Counted from the first letter of the stretch, positions 21,137-33,196 are shown. The stretch is DNA of 46,790 nucleotides from Silene noctiflora (GCA_009801015.1 VHZZ01008375.1:11697-58486); one strand, 5' to 3'. Made by a program: numbers and translations. The notes: generated from the letters alone by a model not told the origin.

Positions 21137-23892
21137 ATGCCGGGAGCGGAAGTAAACCCAACGGCCGAGAAGGCCAAAAACACGAAGGCAGCAACCGAGG
21201 AACGCTTTGGCAAAATAGAGGGCGACATCAGTGCCTGTCGTGACGCCATGATGCAAGTCAATCAAAGGCTGGCATTTTTGGAAGAAGACAGGCCAAACCC
21301 TCAATTGATGGAAGCAATTGGTATGATCAACGGTCTTGCACAGATTGTTGACAATTTAAGGGCCGAGGTTGTTTCTCTCCAAGAGAAGAAAAATGGGGGA
21401 GCGGGCAGGACAAACGCATCGAAGGTGAAAGTTCTGAGCCGCCCAAGTATAGTGGCGAACGAGACTCCAAGAAAATTGACAACTTTCTGTGGAATATAGA
21501 ACGCTATTTCCAGAATGTCCTTGTAACGGACGAAAAAACAAAAATAGGCATTGCAACGTTGTACCTGAATGAAGATGCGATACTATGGTGGAGAAGAAGA
21601 GAACTCGACATCCAAAGGGATGTATGTACTATAAGTACATGGGCCGAATTCAAGACATATTTCAAGAAATAATTTTATCCGGAGAATGCCGCAGAACTCG
21701 CCTCGAAAAAGTTGAGAAGTTTGAAACAAACGGGATCTATTCGAGAATATGTGAAGCAATTCACTACCCTCTTACTCGAGATTGAAGGTATGCCCGAACA
21801 ACTATCTCTTCTCTATCTCATGGATGGTCTTCAACGATGGGCAGCGCAAGAACTCAAGCGTAGGGGTGTGAAAACCTTGAGTGACGCTATTGTTGTTGCC
21901 GAGTCACTATACGAAAGTTCGAGTGAACCAAAGAAAGGTTTCTTAAAGAACTCTATGGGGAACGGTGGAGGAAGACATGCCTCAGATCTTTCAAAGCCAA
22001 TGGGTGGCAGGACTTCATATGACTCCAAGGACCATGATAAGGGCAAGTCCAAGGAGAAGTCCAACGAAAGTAAGGGACAACCTGATTGTTTCCTATGCGG
22101 GGGGCCGCATTTCATCCGCAATTGCCCAAACAAGCAGAAATTGAACGCCATGGCCAAGGCTTGCGCGGACAAGGATGAGTCCGATGAGGAGGCCACCATG
22201 AGTACACTTCGTTTGCTCAACGGCATGTCCAAGGAACCGAAGGAGAAGTCTGGAGCACACTGGGACGCTGGTGTTCGCAAAGGACCATCGCCTAAGGAAG
22301 GTCGTATGCCTACCAAGGACAATGATTTAATGTTCGTTGAAGCAAGGATAAGTGACACGCCCATTGTTTCTCTTCTTGACACTGGTGCGTCTCACAACTT
22401 CATGACCAAAGAGTTAGCCACGAGATTGGGTATCAAGTACGGCCAAGGAACCGGCGCCATGAAAGCCGTGAACTCTGTGTCTATACCTATCCATGGAACC
22501 GCTCATGAAGTTCCAATCCATGTGGGGGATTGGAAGGGTACGGTAGACTTTATCATCGTAACAATGGATGATCATGCTTATGTGTTGAGGCTGTAATTCA
22601 TCCGGGCTGTAGCGCCAGTCATATTTGTAGGGAATAAGGCCGTTATGATAGAAGGTCGCATATGGGTACCGCTAGTGCCCAATCCAAAACGGAGAAACAA
22701 CGATCGTAGTTTATCCACCATACAAGCGACCAAAACTTCAGGGAGAACGAAAGGTTCAAACTCAAGAAAAGGACCGCGCTACGAAACTAACGATCACATG
22801 AAGAAGAGGTCATTTGGAAACCCCAAAGGAGATGACAAGGACATACCCAAACGCGGTTGTTTCTTATGCAAAGAACCTTACTATATAAGTGAGTGTCCCG
22901 TGAAGAAAACACTCCTCAAGATGATTAATCAAAAGATGGGAGAGACAACCATCACCGAGGACTCGAAATTTGAAGATTCGGGTACAAAAGAGGTTGGAAA
23001 AGGCAAAGCCAAAATCGATAAGATGCAAATCGAGGAAGGCGGTGCCTGACCAACGAACATCCTAGATTTAACGCCAGAACTGATCAATGTTGAAACACCA
23101 ATTCCAGAGACGGCCATAGACGTAAGTGATGTCTTATCATTCAATTCCCTATGGATGACTCAAGGAAAAATTCAAAATGTGGAGGCCAAAATATCAATGG
23201 ACCCAAGGTCGTTACACAACGTCCTTACCATCAAAAGGATCACACGAGATTGTATTCGTTATTCCTATGCCAAGACTATCGTTAAACCAGAAGGACACTC
23301 GGAACATCTAGAGTGCCGCATGGCCTATAATGTACCTATTCAACTTGGAGATTGGCAAGGAGTGGCAGACTTTTTTATTGCTGACATCGAAAGCGACGAG
23401 GTACTACTTGGTGTTGATTTATTAAGAACAATAGGATCTTGGAGATGGATTCCAAACCTACTCATCCTCAACGTCAAACAACGATCCTTCGACATAAACG
23501 TAGAGGAGGAAATGGTCCAACCCGGCTCTCTTGCCGACTTGTCACGACAAGAGATCCGTCCATTAGAGGAAATTCTGGACACGCCTCAAGCGGAGAAGAA
23601 AACGAAATTCCAAAACGAGACTATGCGAATTCCTAAGAAGAAGGAGCCCAAAGCAAAGAAAGGTCTCCAGAAAGGGAGGAAGCCCAAGCAGACGAAGGAC
23701 TTCAACCAAGCAAAAGAGAATTCCAAACCTGTGAAAGGACCGTGGCACGACAAATGCTTCGGGTGTGGAGGCAATCACTTCTTACAAGCCTGCCCGCTTG
23801 TCAAGATAAACCATGAAGGGACTACGATGCCGGAACAAGCAAAAGGACGAAAGAAGGTAACACAACCGAGCACGAGTCACATGGAAATATAA
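21137..23892 (+). pseudogene. gag/protease-type coding region of element A, fossil
   Basis: Parts in order: a coiled-coil-like N-terminal segment (about 21137-21400); a gag capsid-like region (about 21430-21900); a charged linker; a CCHC-like zinc knuckle (CFLCGGPHFIRNCP, 22086-22127); an aspartic-protease segment with LLDTGASH (about 22330-22590); a second knuckle (CFLCKEPYYISECP, 22860-22901); a second, diverged protease-like segment (about 23155-23480); a basic linker; and a third knuckle (CFGCGGNHFLQACP, 23755-23796). The region is broken in several places. The repeated knuckle/protease layout is unusual for plant gag genes and is shared, as far as it is present, by copy B. Confidence 0.75.
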
Positions 23893-24125
23893 GTATTTAT
23901 CAACGGACCAAGCTCAAGCCCAAACTTAATAATCAAGAAGAACGAGAAGACACCCCTTGGAAAACAAGCAAGAAGATCAGAAACAAAGCCCAAGGGATAA
24001 CCTCAAATAAACATTAGAATGGGTGATCGTTATGGACATAAGAAGTCCAAAGAAACACTATTTATGGACATGGTCATGCCATACTAAGGGTTAACAGGGA
24101 CTTAAACCGTTCAAGTGGAGGAGAA

Positions 24126-25053
24126 TGTCACTGTTCGCTTATTTCAAGCTTCCGTGATGCCTCAAGGATGCTCAATGTAGCTCACATAAAGCACACAAGC
24201 ATATACACCACCTATACTAGCTCCAGGCAGCTCAACAACAATTCACTCCAGCTCACGACTAGCTCACTCAAGTATACTCAGCTCACTCTTAGTCGGGGCA
24301 GCTCACTTCCAATTGAGGTTAGCTGGGCAAGCAACTACGAAGTCCACAAATCGATATATGCAAGGGAGATGTGCGTAGGCAAAGAGATACGACCAAGGGC
24401 CATGTATGATGACCCTTGTCCAAAGTCACTTAACCTAAATAACCTACATACATCACCCCCTTTTCATCCTTATCCATTCCCTCTTTCACACTCTCTCTCT
24501 CCCTCTCACACACACAAATACACCCTCTCTTACCCCTTTGTTTTGGCGCCATAATGGAGAAAGCCCATCAAGGATTCGGCCCCCTCCTTCCCGCCATCTA
24601 TGAAGGGGAACGAAGCCCCTTTTTTCGCCAATTGGAGCCTCATTTTCACTCGTGCCTCCCGCCAGCGCCAAGAGGAACGAGCCTCGCACCTATTCGGCTG
24701 AACCACCCCTTTTGGGCGCCTATATGTAGAGGCATTAGGCCTCATTTTTCATCCATTCAATTGTATTCAAGTTTCCAAAAACATATATTCTACATTGTAA
24801 TTTTATTTTACAAACACATCAAATATTCACACAATCCTTCTCTATTGTAATCTTTATTTCCATAATTCAAGCATTATAGAAACTCTTGTAAGTTATTAAT
24901 AATATTCAATCTTTCCGCTGCACTCTTGTACTTTGCTATTTTCTCTCGTTATTTTCGAGTGATATCAATTCAATGGCCTGACTCGCACCAAGTCGTGTGT
25001 CTTGGCACGAGTAGCGCACGTCTATTCTCGTCCCGAAGAATCAGTACGTGACA
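24126..25053 (+). repeat. 3' LTR of element A
   Basis: 928 bp, preceded by a purine tract (caagtggaggagaa). It matches the 5' LTR throughout, including the AGCTCAC cluster (about 24179-24310) and the gcgcctatatgtagagg promoter region near 24716-24732. Confidence 0.88.
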
Positions 25054-25774
25054 CAAGGGACTGGAAGGTTGATTATCAAGAGAATTTTACCAACCGGAAT
25101 CGGGTTAATTATCATTCTTGCATAACATCTCCATGTTCCTCTCTGAATTGAGCATCGAACAAAATCAAGGAATAATTAGAAGCACTTTCAAAACCTAAAA
25201 AAAGATACGAACTTAAGAACTCATTAGAATACTCTCTATTTTCTAGCTCGAGAGGTTATTTGAGTATGTACTATCTTTCCATTTGTCACTACATTATCTT
25301 TTGCCGTGAAATTAGATTTGTTTGATCGTAGCAAAATCCAAATCCGGATCATTGGTATCAAGGCAACTCGAACTGGTATCACGACAACTCTGTAAGTGTG
25401 TGTTTGATTGAGTTAGATTGAGGGTAATGAATTTCAAGCAACTCTATAACACGAAGTTATCGAGCAATATCAGAGAGTTCAATTATTTTGAATGACTTTC
25501 AAACTCATATTATAATCCACTTAGTCATACAAATTAGAAAAAAACTCTATGCTTCACATAGTTTCTGTAAGTTCAATTACTATAAAATCAATTATCAACA
25601 CTTTCATAAATTAACATGATAACATGATGATCCTACAAAAAGTTATGTGGCACTGAAGTTCTACTTCAGTTGCAGTCTTACCCTGTAAGACTAGCTTAGC
25701 TAATACTCAGTAGGAGTTACTTTTACACATGTATAAAAAGATTAAATACATGAGTTCTCTTACTCTGCAAACGG
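25054..25774. other. Spacer between LTR element A and a LINE tail
   Basis: Nothing recognised apart from short words (ggtatcaaggcaactcg / ggtatcacgacaactc) repeated near 25365. Confidence 0.35.
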
Positions 25775-27380
25775 TTTTTTGCCAGTCATAAAAAAAGGGT
25801 TCTACATTCTCAAGGCCAACCTAGCGAGTTCATGAGCAATTCTATTCAAACCCTAGGAATAAAACTAAAACAAAAACAATGAAAAAAAAAGGAAATAAGG
25901 ATGATATGTCTTGGATTATCCCCTTAATAATATGATGTTCAGCTCGATTCCTGCAATTTGAGACAGTATCAGAAGACAATCAGAAGAAATGTCAAGATGT
26001 AGCAGGCCATGATCTCGCGCCCATTCCTTGGACTTTCCGAATACCTAGTGCTCCAGCTTGCAAAGCCGACTTCGCTCTAGTCTTGATACCCCTTCAAACA
26101 AAGTCCCCCCAACTCCATCATACGCAACCCATCCAATCGAAGCATCATATGAACCACGCTAGCTTGCATCCACCTTCACTCTCTTAGCCTGACACCCACC
26201 TACCCCTCCAATGACGTAAAGAATGATTATATTGAATCCTAAATTGGCTCCCTTCAACCATCCCATGACCTCCCATATATAACACACATCACTTTCCATC
26301 TTATCACTTTTAAATTCTAAAGCCCGAAGAGCCATTGTATTGTTTGTGACCATAAGATAAAGAACCATTGAAGACTGAACATTTCACCTTTGAAAATAAT
26401 ATTATTTTGCAATAGCCACAAACACCATGAGATTACAATGAATTGCTAAATCCCGCTCTCAACCTCCTCAAGCTTCCCCAAATAACTTAGCCAACTAATG
26501 ACCCAATAATCTCCAATACTAATATTGGAACATTGAGTCGTATAATCCCCAACACAAAGCTAGCTAAGGCCATTTTTGTTACGCAACAATCCCTAAACAA
26601 ATGATCCAGGGTTTCAAGTTCATTACCATCATTTGAGCATAGGTGACAACTATAATCCTCCAAAATCTTCTTTTTAGCAAATTCACTCCCTACCGGGAGC
26701 GTATTAGTGACAATTTTCCACACAGAAACATTCCACATTTACGGCCCAGGTAAACACCGCAACTTAGATTTAAAAAAATTCTTACCAGTGATGTCCAATC
26801 TTGTCCTATCCTTACGCAGCCTCTTTTGCTCCATATATTTTTGGCAAAAACAATACCATATCAATTTTTAACTGTAAGGCACCACTACTGGCATGTTTCC
26901 AATAAACCACATCTCCATTTTGTGAAGCACAACACAAAATAACAAGTATTCTATTTGCATAATCTTCTCCAAAAAGAAAATTTATTAAGTCCTCCTTCCA
27001 TTTAACCTCATCCAGTCGTAGATTCTTAACCTGTAAATTCATTAGATGTCCGAACTCCGTAGTAAAAAATACATTCCCTAGGTTCCGAACAGTCTCCACT
27101 GACCCATTTTGAATTCCAAATACTTAAATCAAAATCAATTCCAGGTTTCCATCCAATATTATCTTTGATAAGGTTAAAACCATACATGATATTTGGGGAA
27201 ACCCAAGGTACCCCTCCACTAAGATGAGTGAACCTTGATGCTCTTGGTTCTGATGACTCATATGACTTTAGGCACAGTTCTGTTATTAACTTGATCTTTT
27301 TTGAAGCTGTTACTGAGATTAACACTGAATTACAGTTGAACATGGGAGACAACTCTGAAGCTATTAGCCACATTCACCCG
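25775..27380 (-). pseudogene. LINE tail: RT C-terminus, zf-RVT, RNase H-like region
   Basis: Read on the minus strand, a segment at 27373-27026 resembles the post-RT region of plant L1-type elements (PWVSPNIMYGFNLIKDN, then IWNSKWV). Next comes a zinc-binding zf-RVT segment at 26738-26487 (WKIVTNTLPVGSEF, CHLC, DHLFRDCC). An RNase H-like segment from about 26185 (KVDAS, GWVAYDGVGG, ISSDCLLILSQIAG) ends with AHELARLAL near 25815. The sequence finishes at tggcaaaaaa (plus-strand run of T at 25775-25780), a LINE-like 3' end. Several stops and frame changes interrupt it. It probably belongs to the same family as the plus-strand tail at 32226-32967. Confidence 0.65.
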
Positions 27381-27713
27381 AAACCCACACTCCATTACAC
27401 CTTCCTCGTGCATACAAATCCCTAAACCCAAGTAGAAGCCTTTAATCAGGTAAATAAGGTATTTTTTTGCATGACCAAGTGAACTTACAGCAACAACATG
27501 TACTATCTTCTTAGAAACTTCAGTACAACACTTTCTTTTCCTTACACTAACAATAGATACCTTATGAAGCTCCTCAAAGTCAGAAGTATGGTAAATATTA
27601 GATAACCCCATAAAACCATCATAGATGCTAGCAACCTTCTTATCTTCACCATCCAAAGCAGTAATCAGCTTTGAAGTATTTCCAGTTTCAGCCACATCAA
27701 AGAAACCAGACAT
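27330..27713 (-). CDS. Unrecognised ORF, 127 codons, doubtful
   Basis: The frame starts MSGFFDVAETGNTSKLITAL and continues to YHTSDFEELHK with coding-like composition. The sequence then becomes less gene-like after a GT that could be a splice donor (ctcaaag|gtatc in the minus sense is near 27565). It sits directly upstream of the LINE tail in the same direction and may be its captured 5' part, a host gene fragment, or chance. No family is recognised. Confidence 0.25.
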   Translation of the reverse strand: MSGFFDVAETGNTSKLITALDGEDKKVASIYDGFMGLSNIYHTSDFEELHKVSIVSVRKRKCCTEVSKKIVHVVAVSSLGHAKKYLIYLIKGFYLGLGICMHEEGVMECGFRVNVANSFRVVSHVQL

Positions 27714-27899
27714 CTTTCCTCTTTGAACTCCTAATTAAAAAGATTTTACGAAGGCATTGTTGTCTATAATAAACTCGGGAATGGTATTAAGAGAGGTTAA
27801 TCAAATATTTATTTCTCTTATACCAAAGTGTGAAAATCCGGAGGGATTCCGGATTACTGAACTATTAGTTTGTGTAATGTCTTTATGAGGATTATTACT
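27714..27899. other. Short spacer, nothing recognised
   Basis: Lies between the unrecognised minus-strand ORF and the gag fossil; it probably contains the truncation point of the gypsy-type fragment. Confidence 0.35.
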
Positions 27900-28831
27900 G
27901 TACCAATCCCTTCTTACTCTTACACTCAAATCGCTTGTGGCTTACTCCTCCACAGTTGAAGCAGTGCAAGGTAGAGTTGTCACTAAAGATCCGACCACCT
28001 TCCTTCCAAAACGAGATCCTCCACTGAAACCGGACCCTCCAGAGTAGGCTCTAGCCTGGTTGTGGTTACCACGCATGAAGCCCAATTGATTGCTATTTCA
28101 CCCTAAGCTTTCTTTTTCTCACCTCCCTTTTCTTTGGCCTCCTTGGCCATATCAACCAGCCTCTCAGCATTCCCCGCTCTCTCATAAGCTTTGGTCAGAT
28201 CCGAGATCACTCCAGCAGGTAGCCTCTTCAGAATCCTCATTGACAGCCCTTTCTCGAAACGGAGAGCCAAACTCAGCTGAGTCAGCTCTAAGTCCTCCGC
28301 ATAGCGTGATCGCTCATTAAACTTGTGGTATTATTCAGCCACAGTCATACCATCTCTCATAGCAAAAGAATCAAACTCGGCTCTCAACCTGCTATGGATA
28401 TGCTCAGGAACAAAGTGATTCCTCACAGCCCGTTTAAACTCAGCCCATGGAACCCCATCATTGTCCAAGCCCTTATAGTACCCACGTGCAAATTCCCTCT
28501 CCCGGTGTCACCACACCCCAGCCTCATCTCGTAGATAGAACGCAACTTGCTCCACCCTCATATCCTCCGGACAGTTAATGACCTCTAGCACATTCTCCAT
28601 CTCTCACCGCTAGTTGTCGAGCAACTTCGGCTCTATGGTTCCATCATAAGTGATGAGGTTGAAGCGGGAAATAGTGGTTCTCATCTAGGAGGCATCCACG
28701 GCTACTTCCTTCCCTTTCCCCACATTCTTTAAGGCCTCAGTGAACGCCTCATGTTGCTCGATCATCTAAGCAATCTCATCTAGGCTCATCTCGGAAGCCT
28801 GTATGTAAGCGACAAATTTCTTTGGCGACAT
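27900..28831 (-). pseudogene. gypsy-type gag fossil
   Basis: The minus strand shows MSPKKFVAYIQASEM at the start, a retrotransposon-gag segment with PWAEFKRAVRNHFVPEHI and FAMRDGMTVAEY in the middle, and a zinc knuckle CFNCGGVSHKRFEC near 27975-27930. It is not intact; several breaks. Confidence 0.7.
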
Positions 28832-28889
28832 CTTTGAGCTTCAAAAACCAGAATAAACGTGAGCATATAGCCTACGGCTCAAAATAAAA

Positions 28890-29275
28890 TCACATCCGCC
28901 AAAGAGGTACTCGGTCGAGTATACAGAGGTACTCGATCGAGTACGAACCACTCGATCACGTGTATAAAATACTCGGTCGAGTCTCAGATTCCAGTAGCTG
29001 ATCAGAAGATCATCCAAAAACATACTCGGTCGAGGTCACCCAAGTCGGTCGAGTCCCCCACATTCTCGGTCGAGTTGTTACATCCAGCAGCTAATCAATA
29101 AATCAGGAAAACGTACTCGGTCGAGTACGCTCCACTCGGTCAAGCTCCTACTCTGTTCAGTCGAGTGGTGACAACCAGTAGCTACTCCAACATCATAGAC
29201 ATCCCCACTTGGTCAAGTGCCAGGATACTCGGTCGAGTACCGCCTACTCGGTCGAGTACCCTGCCTCACTCGGCC
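28890..29275. repeat. Cluster of the palindromic motif TACTCG-GT-CGAGTA
   Basis: About a dozen exact or near copies of ctcggtcgagt occur here in loose spacing of roughly 20-50 bp, nearly all with the GT core on the plus strand. The arms TACTCG/CGAGTA are perfectly inverted. The cluster lies in the leader of the minus-strand gypsy-type fragment, just upstream of its gag; more copies lie in the LTR at 30645-30805. Confidence 0.8.
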
Positions 29276-29534
29276 TAATCATGCAATTCCGACTCCCATG
29301 CCATTCATACAAGTAAACATACTAATCTCTATTCATGAACATACAACAGACAGATAACGATCCCCATGACACACCCCGTAGTGACCGGTTCGAGGTTATG
29401 AGGGCAATGTTGCGGTTTTAGGACGTCTCCCAAACCTTTGCGGTAGCCCCAAACAACTCCTACCCGGGTTCATTTTATTTAGACACTCTATATTCATTTT
29501 GGTTCATTAGTTTTAAGTTTCAAAATCGTCGCTA

Positions 29535-30822
29535 TGTAACACCCTATCTACCAAGGTGTCTTACCAATGCTTACCTTAGCAAATAGAAGTGCTACAATCT
29601 CGGTTGCCCGAGGTAGTACGCATCAAATAGACCATAAAGAAACATTAACATAAGGTAAGACGGTTTAAGTTATTACAAATGAATCTCATAAAATCCAAAA
29701 CCCAAAAACCAAATACAATCTCTAATAAACGTGAACCATAAAATAAAGTGGCAACGGAAAATAGCTAGACTCGTGGTTCGCCCATCCGTCCCGTAAAAGC
29801 TCAACCAGTAAACCTGCTAAAAATCTGTTCACCATTCCCCAATGGATCACCGTAGGTTCACAACACAAAATAAGGGTCAACCAAATGTTCAACAAACCAA
29901 CGCTAGGAAACAATTACAATAACACAATCATTCACCATCAGCCAACTCATTACTCAATACCATAGTCTGAACTCAGTCAGACTTGCCAGGTTACCCATCG
30001 CAACAGGTACCCACACCACCAGTGGTACACCGCAGCCTTGCCACCTAAGCCCCACTCATCGCAACGAGTGAACCTAGATCATTAATGTGCACATCCTCCT
30101 TGTGACGGAAGCCACAAGGGGCGAACATGGGGGTGAATACCATCTGCCGACAATGGCTCCACAATCCATACAACCAAAGATGATAACTCATACTCCACAC
30201 ATCGTAATAAAACCATACACAATACCATTAATATGAAATAACACACACATGACTGGGTAGGGAAACCCTACCTTATTCGAGTTCCGCAACAACAACCAAG
30301 GTAGCTAGAATCGCTCCTCTACAAAACCATCACTTAACAAGGATAATCAACAATACCATATCACAATCATTCACAATTAACTAATCAAACCCCCAATATA
30401 ACCTGGCCTAAGGTTTCAATTATCATAACAATTACAATCTAACGGAAGCGAACTTACCGAAATACCAACGCACGAAAGGAAAATCCGACAAGAAGGACTA
30501 GATCCTGTTTGCAAGGTGATTAGAGTGATTGGGGAAAAGATTTGAGAAGTGTTTAGGTTAGAAAAACTGATTATGAAATGTTTTGACAAAGTATATATAA
30601 TCCCGTATCACTTTAATCAGACCATGGAAAAACGACCCGTCAGACCGGACACTCGGTCGAGTACCTGACATACTCGACTGAGTACGCCCTACTCGACCGA
30701 GTATCTCGCATACTCCGCCTAGTGCTTACAGGTAGTAGCCTGTCATAAAACACCCGACATCCTACTCGGTCGAGTATAGCCTACTCGACCGAGTTCCTCT
30801 ACTCAGAATCCGAGGTATTACA
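29535..30822 (-). repeat. LTR of the gypsy-type fragment
   Basis: 1288 bp bounded by TGTAACACC and GGTATTACA, a short imperfect inverted pair. On the minus strand a TATA stretch (plus-strand agtatatataatc near 30588-30600) lies about 230 bp from its start, supporting minus orientation. The first 170 bp (minus sense) contain copies of the CGAGTA palindrome in both core orientations. Confidence 0.65.
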
Positions 30823-31379
30823 ATACAGTTCAGGCTTGATAGTCAAATCTCCAATAGCATCTCCCCTGCGAATCACATGAATCCCCATATTGGTTATCTC
30901 ATCTTTCAATTTCATCAATGACATGGCCGTGTATAAAGAATGCATACTCATAAAACTAAAAATCAAATCTCAATGATTGTAAAACTAAAAATATGTACAA
31001 AAGTCGAATCTCAATGATTGGATATCGAGAAAATCGAACCATTAGGAATCCGGGTTTGAATAAGACAATGAAAACCCATAAATATTGATTATAAAGGATT
31101 TAAGTCGCAAGACAAATTAAGAAACTGGATTTATGAAAGAAAAATAATTAAAACAAAGAAAGAACGAAACAGTTTGTACTCGAGAAAGAAGAAAAAGAGC
31201 AGCAGCAGATAAACAGCCTCTGGAAAAGGCGCAACAGATGTTGCGACTATTCTAGAAGGCGCAACTGCTGTTATGTTTCTTCTCGACAGTCTTTCCCTAC
31301 TGATCCGTCAAAAAGGTTTGAAAACTTTATGATTTTGAAAACGTGTTTATGACATGGACTCTTACATGATTATGAATAA
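30823..31379. other. Spacer with a short coding-like stretch
   Basis: On the minus strand, 30940-30827 translates to MSLMKLKDEITNMGIHVI and RRGDAIGDLTIKPELY, which looks coding but is cut by the LTR at 30822. The rest is AT-rich. An imperfect palindrome gcgcaacagatgttgcg lies at about 31229-31245. Confidence 0.3.
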
Positions 31380-32225
31380 ATAAATAAATAAATTACAAAT
31401 GGGAATTAAACCCTCAGACTTACATGTTTCGAAGCGAAAAACGACTTAACTCGACGAATGTAACGAAGATGCCCTTTGAAAGGATTTTAGAAAAACAAGT
31501 TGATTAAGATTGATTAAGGTGTAGTGGTCAAATTGGTAGGTCTATGCAAAACATGACTGGTACCTATAATGATCTAGGCTTACGTGGTCGAGAACGCTCA
31601 AGCACGTAGGCGTCATAGCAAAAGCACGTGGTCTTAGAATGCAAAGAGAGAGAAGATAAGGGGCGGACACTCACGTGAAGAATATGTGAGGCAGAGGCTT
31701 CTATTTATACTAATCACGAGGTGAGAGTTTTGGAAGGATTAAAATACGGAAAGAATCTAGGAAGATTTGGACGCTTCTGGAAACAATCCCATGAAGAGGC
31801 GCAGCAGGCTGTGCGCCCTCTCTTGGAACCGTTTCTCCTCCAACAGCGGAGATTTCCGCATTTTCAGAATTTGGAAAGGATTTCTTTTCCTTATTTCGTC
31901 AAAATAAGATAGTTTCGAAATCTTAAGAATATTTGAGATATTTTAGGACTCTTAAAAATATCCCGACTCAAATTTGAGACAATTTTTGAGAATGATGATG
32001 GTTTCTGAAATGAAAACGGTTTTTGACCCGGACTCCAAATGTACTCTAATCAGTGACAAAACGACCGTATCGGCGCGTAGATGACAATTAAGGGGTTGCC
32101 ACGACTATTTAGGCAATCATTTGACGTCGAATTAATAGAATGTCATAATAACGCTTCGTACGTTAAACATGCGGTCCAATCATCATCGAGTGTTTGGCGA
32201 GGGGTGTAGAAATGAGGTATCTACA
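31380..32225 (+). repeat. LTR-like block, uncertain
   Basis: A TATA-like ctatttatac near 31701-31710 and a sharp right end gaggtatctaca (32225), directly abutting LINE coding sequence, suggest the right part of a plus-oriented LTR. The left end and any target duplication were not found. Confidence 0.3.
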
Positions 32226-32967
32226 CTTCCATGTGTATGTTTTTGGATATCGGAGACTGGATTATTACTTGGATTGATTATCTTGGGAAACTTGATGATG
32301 CGGATTTGAGGATCGTCAAATTTATGGCTACCGTTTGGTATCTGTGGGTCGTTCGTAACATGATAACCATCCAAGGGGTGAAATTTCACCCACAGATGTT
32401 TTTTAAGATATGGGAAAGCACGATAGTCACGGTCTTGTAGGCCCTTACTACGTGTGAGGTTGGTAAGGGTGGACACGTGGGGTGTGAGGATATGGAGGGG
32501 ATAAAAGATATCAAGAGAGGGAAATCTTTCTATTTGGTAGGTATGGCAGGGACCTACAATCCCTCACGTGTGATGGTGGATGCCGGCTGGAAAAGTGTGA
32601 GGGATGCTGCTATTGGGTGGGTTGCTGTGGGGGAAAATAGTTTCGTGATATTCCATAGAAGTAAGAGTATTAGAGCGGAGTTGGCTTTGCGGGCAGAGAT
32701 GCTCGGTATACGGGATGCCCTTCTTTGGGCTCGTGCAAGGGGAATCCGTCACTTGGTCTCGTCTGATTTTCTCCTTTTGCTGGCTCAAATTGTAGGAGTT
32801 GCGGCTGAACTTCACCCCATCAAAGGGGTTCCGACTGACTTATTTAAGCTAGTTCCTGTTTTTCATTGCTTATGTTTTAGTTTTATTTCTATACGTTTAA
32901 AAAGGGAGGCACGTGACCTTGCACAAACGTCCATGTGTAGGTAGTTACTTTACAGCTGCCAAAAAAA
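32226..32967 (+). pseudogene. LINE tail: zf-RVT end, RNase H-like domain, A-tail
   Basis: 32231-32440 reads FMATVWYLWVVRNM, typical of the segment after the zf-RVT domain in plant L1-type LINEs. 32477-32944 reads as an RNase H-like fold: VMVDAGWK, AAIGWVAVG, AELALRAEMLGIRDALLWA, HLVSSDFLLLLAQI, and CFSFISIRLKREARDLAQ at the end. The block stops at ctgccaaaaaaaa (32960-32967), a LINE-like 3' end. The left side is cut by the LTR-like block. RNase H-like acidic positions (D, E, D) are visible. Confidence 0.65.
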
Positions 32968-33196
32968 AGTTATGAGGTGAATGTCTTCTAACAGATACAC
33001 ATCTTATAAATAAGATGCCCTTATTAATTGGAAATCTCCCTTTGAAATTTTGTTTCAACAAACCCATACTCATGAAGAGTTAAGGGTCTTTGGATGTTGA
33101 GGTTTTCTGGAGCGTTTTTTAGATCGGAATTAGTTTTGTGGCAGTGATTATAAAAGTTTTTTTTATGTGGGTAAGTGATGGTGAAAAAGAGAACTT
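32968..33196. other. Spacer
   Basis: Nothing recognised. Confidence 0.3.

Larger units (their letters stand above)
19929..25053 (+). mobile_element. LTR element copy A, gag/protease-only (TR-GAG type), broken
   Basis: Two direct LTRs (19929-20858 and 24126-25053) begin TGTCAC and end GTGACA and differ by roughly 5-7% by eye, suggesting an insertion a few million years old. A 4-bp CAAG flanks both sides as a possible target duplication. The 3.3-kb interior holds a tRNA-Met-like primer site, gag/protease-type coding sequence and a polypurine stretch (aagtggaggagaa) before the right LTR. No reverse transcriptase, RNase H or integrase sequence was recognised, so it would depend on a helper. Structure is complete end to end but the coding region has several breaks. 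A related copy starts at 42571. Confidence 0.85.
27900..30822 (-). mobile_element. Ty3/gypsy-type LTR element fragment (LTR, leader, gag), broken
   Basis: In minus orientation the order is LTR (30822-29535), leader with palindromic motifs (29534-28832), and gag (28831-about 27900). The rest of the element (pol and second LTR) is not in the window. The gag part is broken in several places. Family assignment rests on the gag type and is moderate. Confidence 0.65.

Noticed and set aside
28890-29275. CRISPR-like array from the repeated palindrome
   Set aside because: Spacing is irregular, repeats are only 14 bp, no cas genes exist, and the setting is a plant LTR element.
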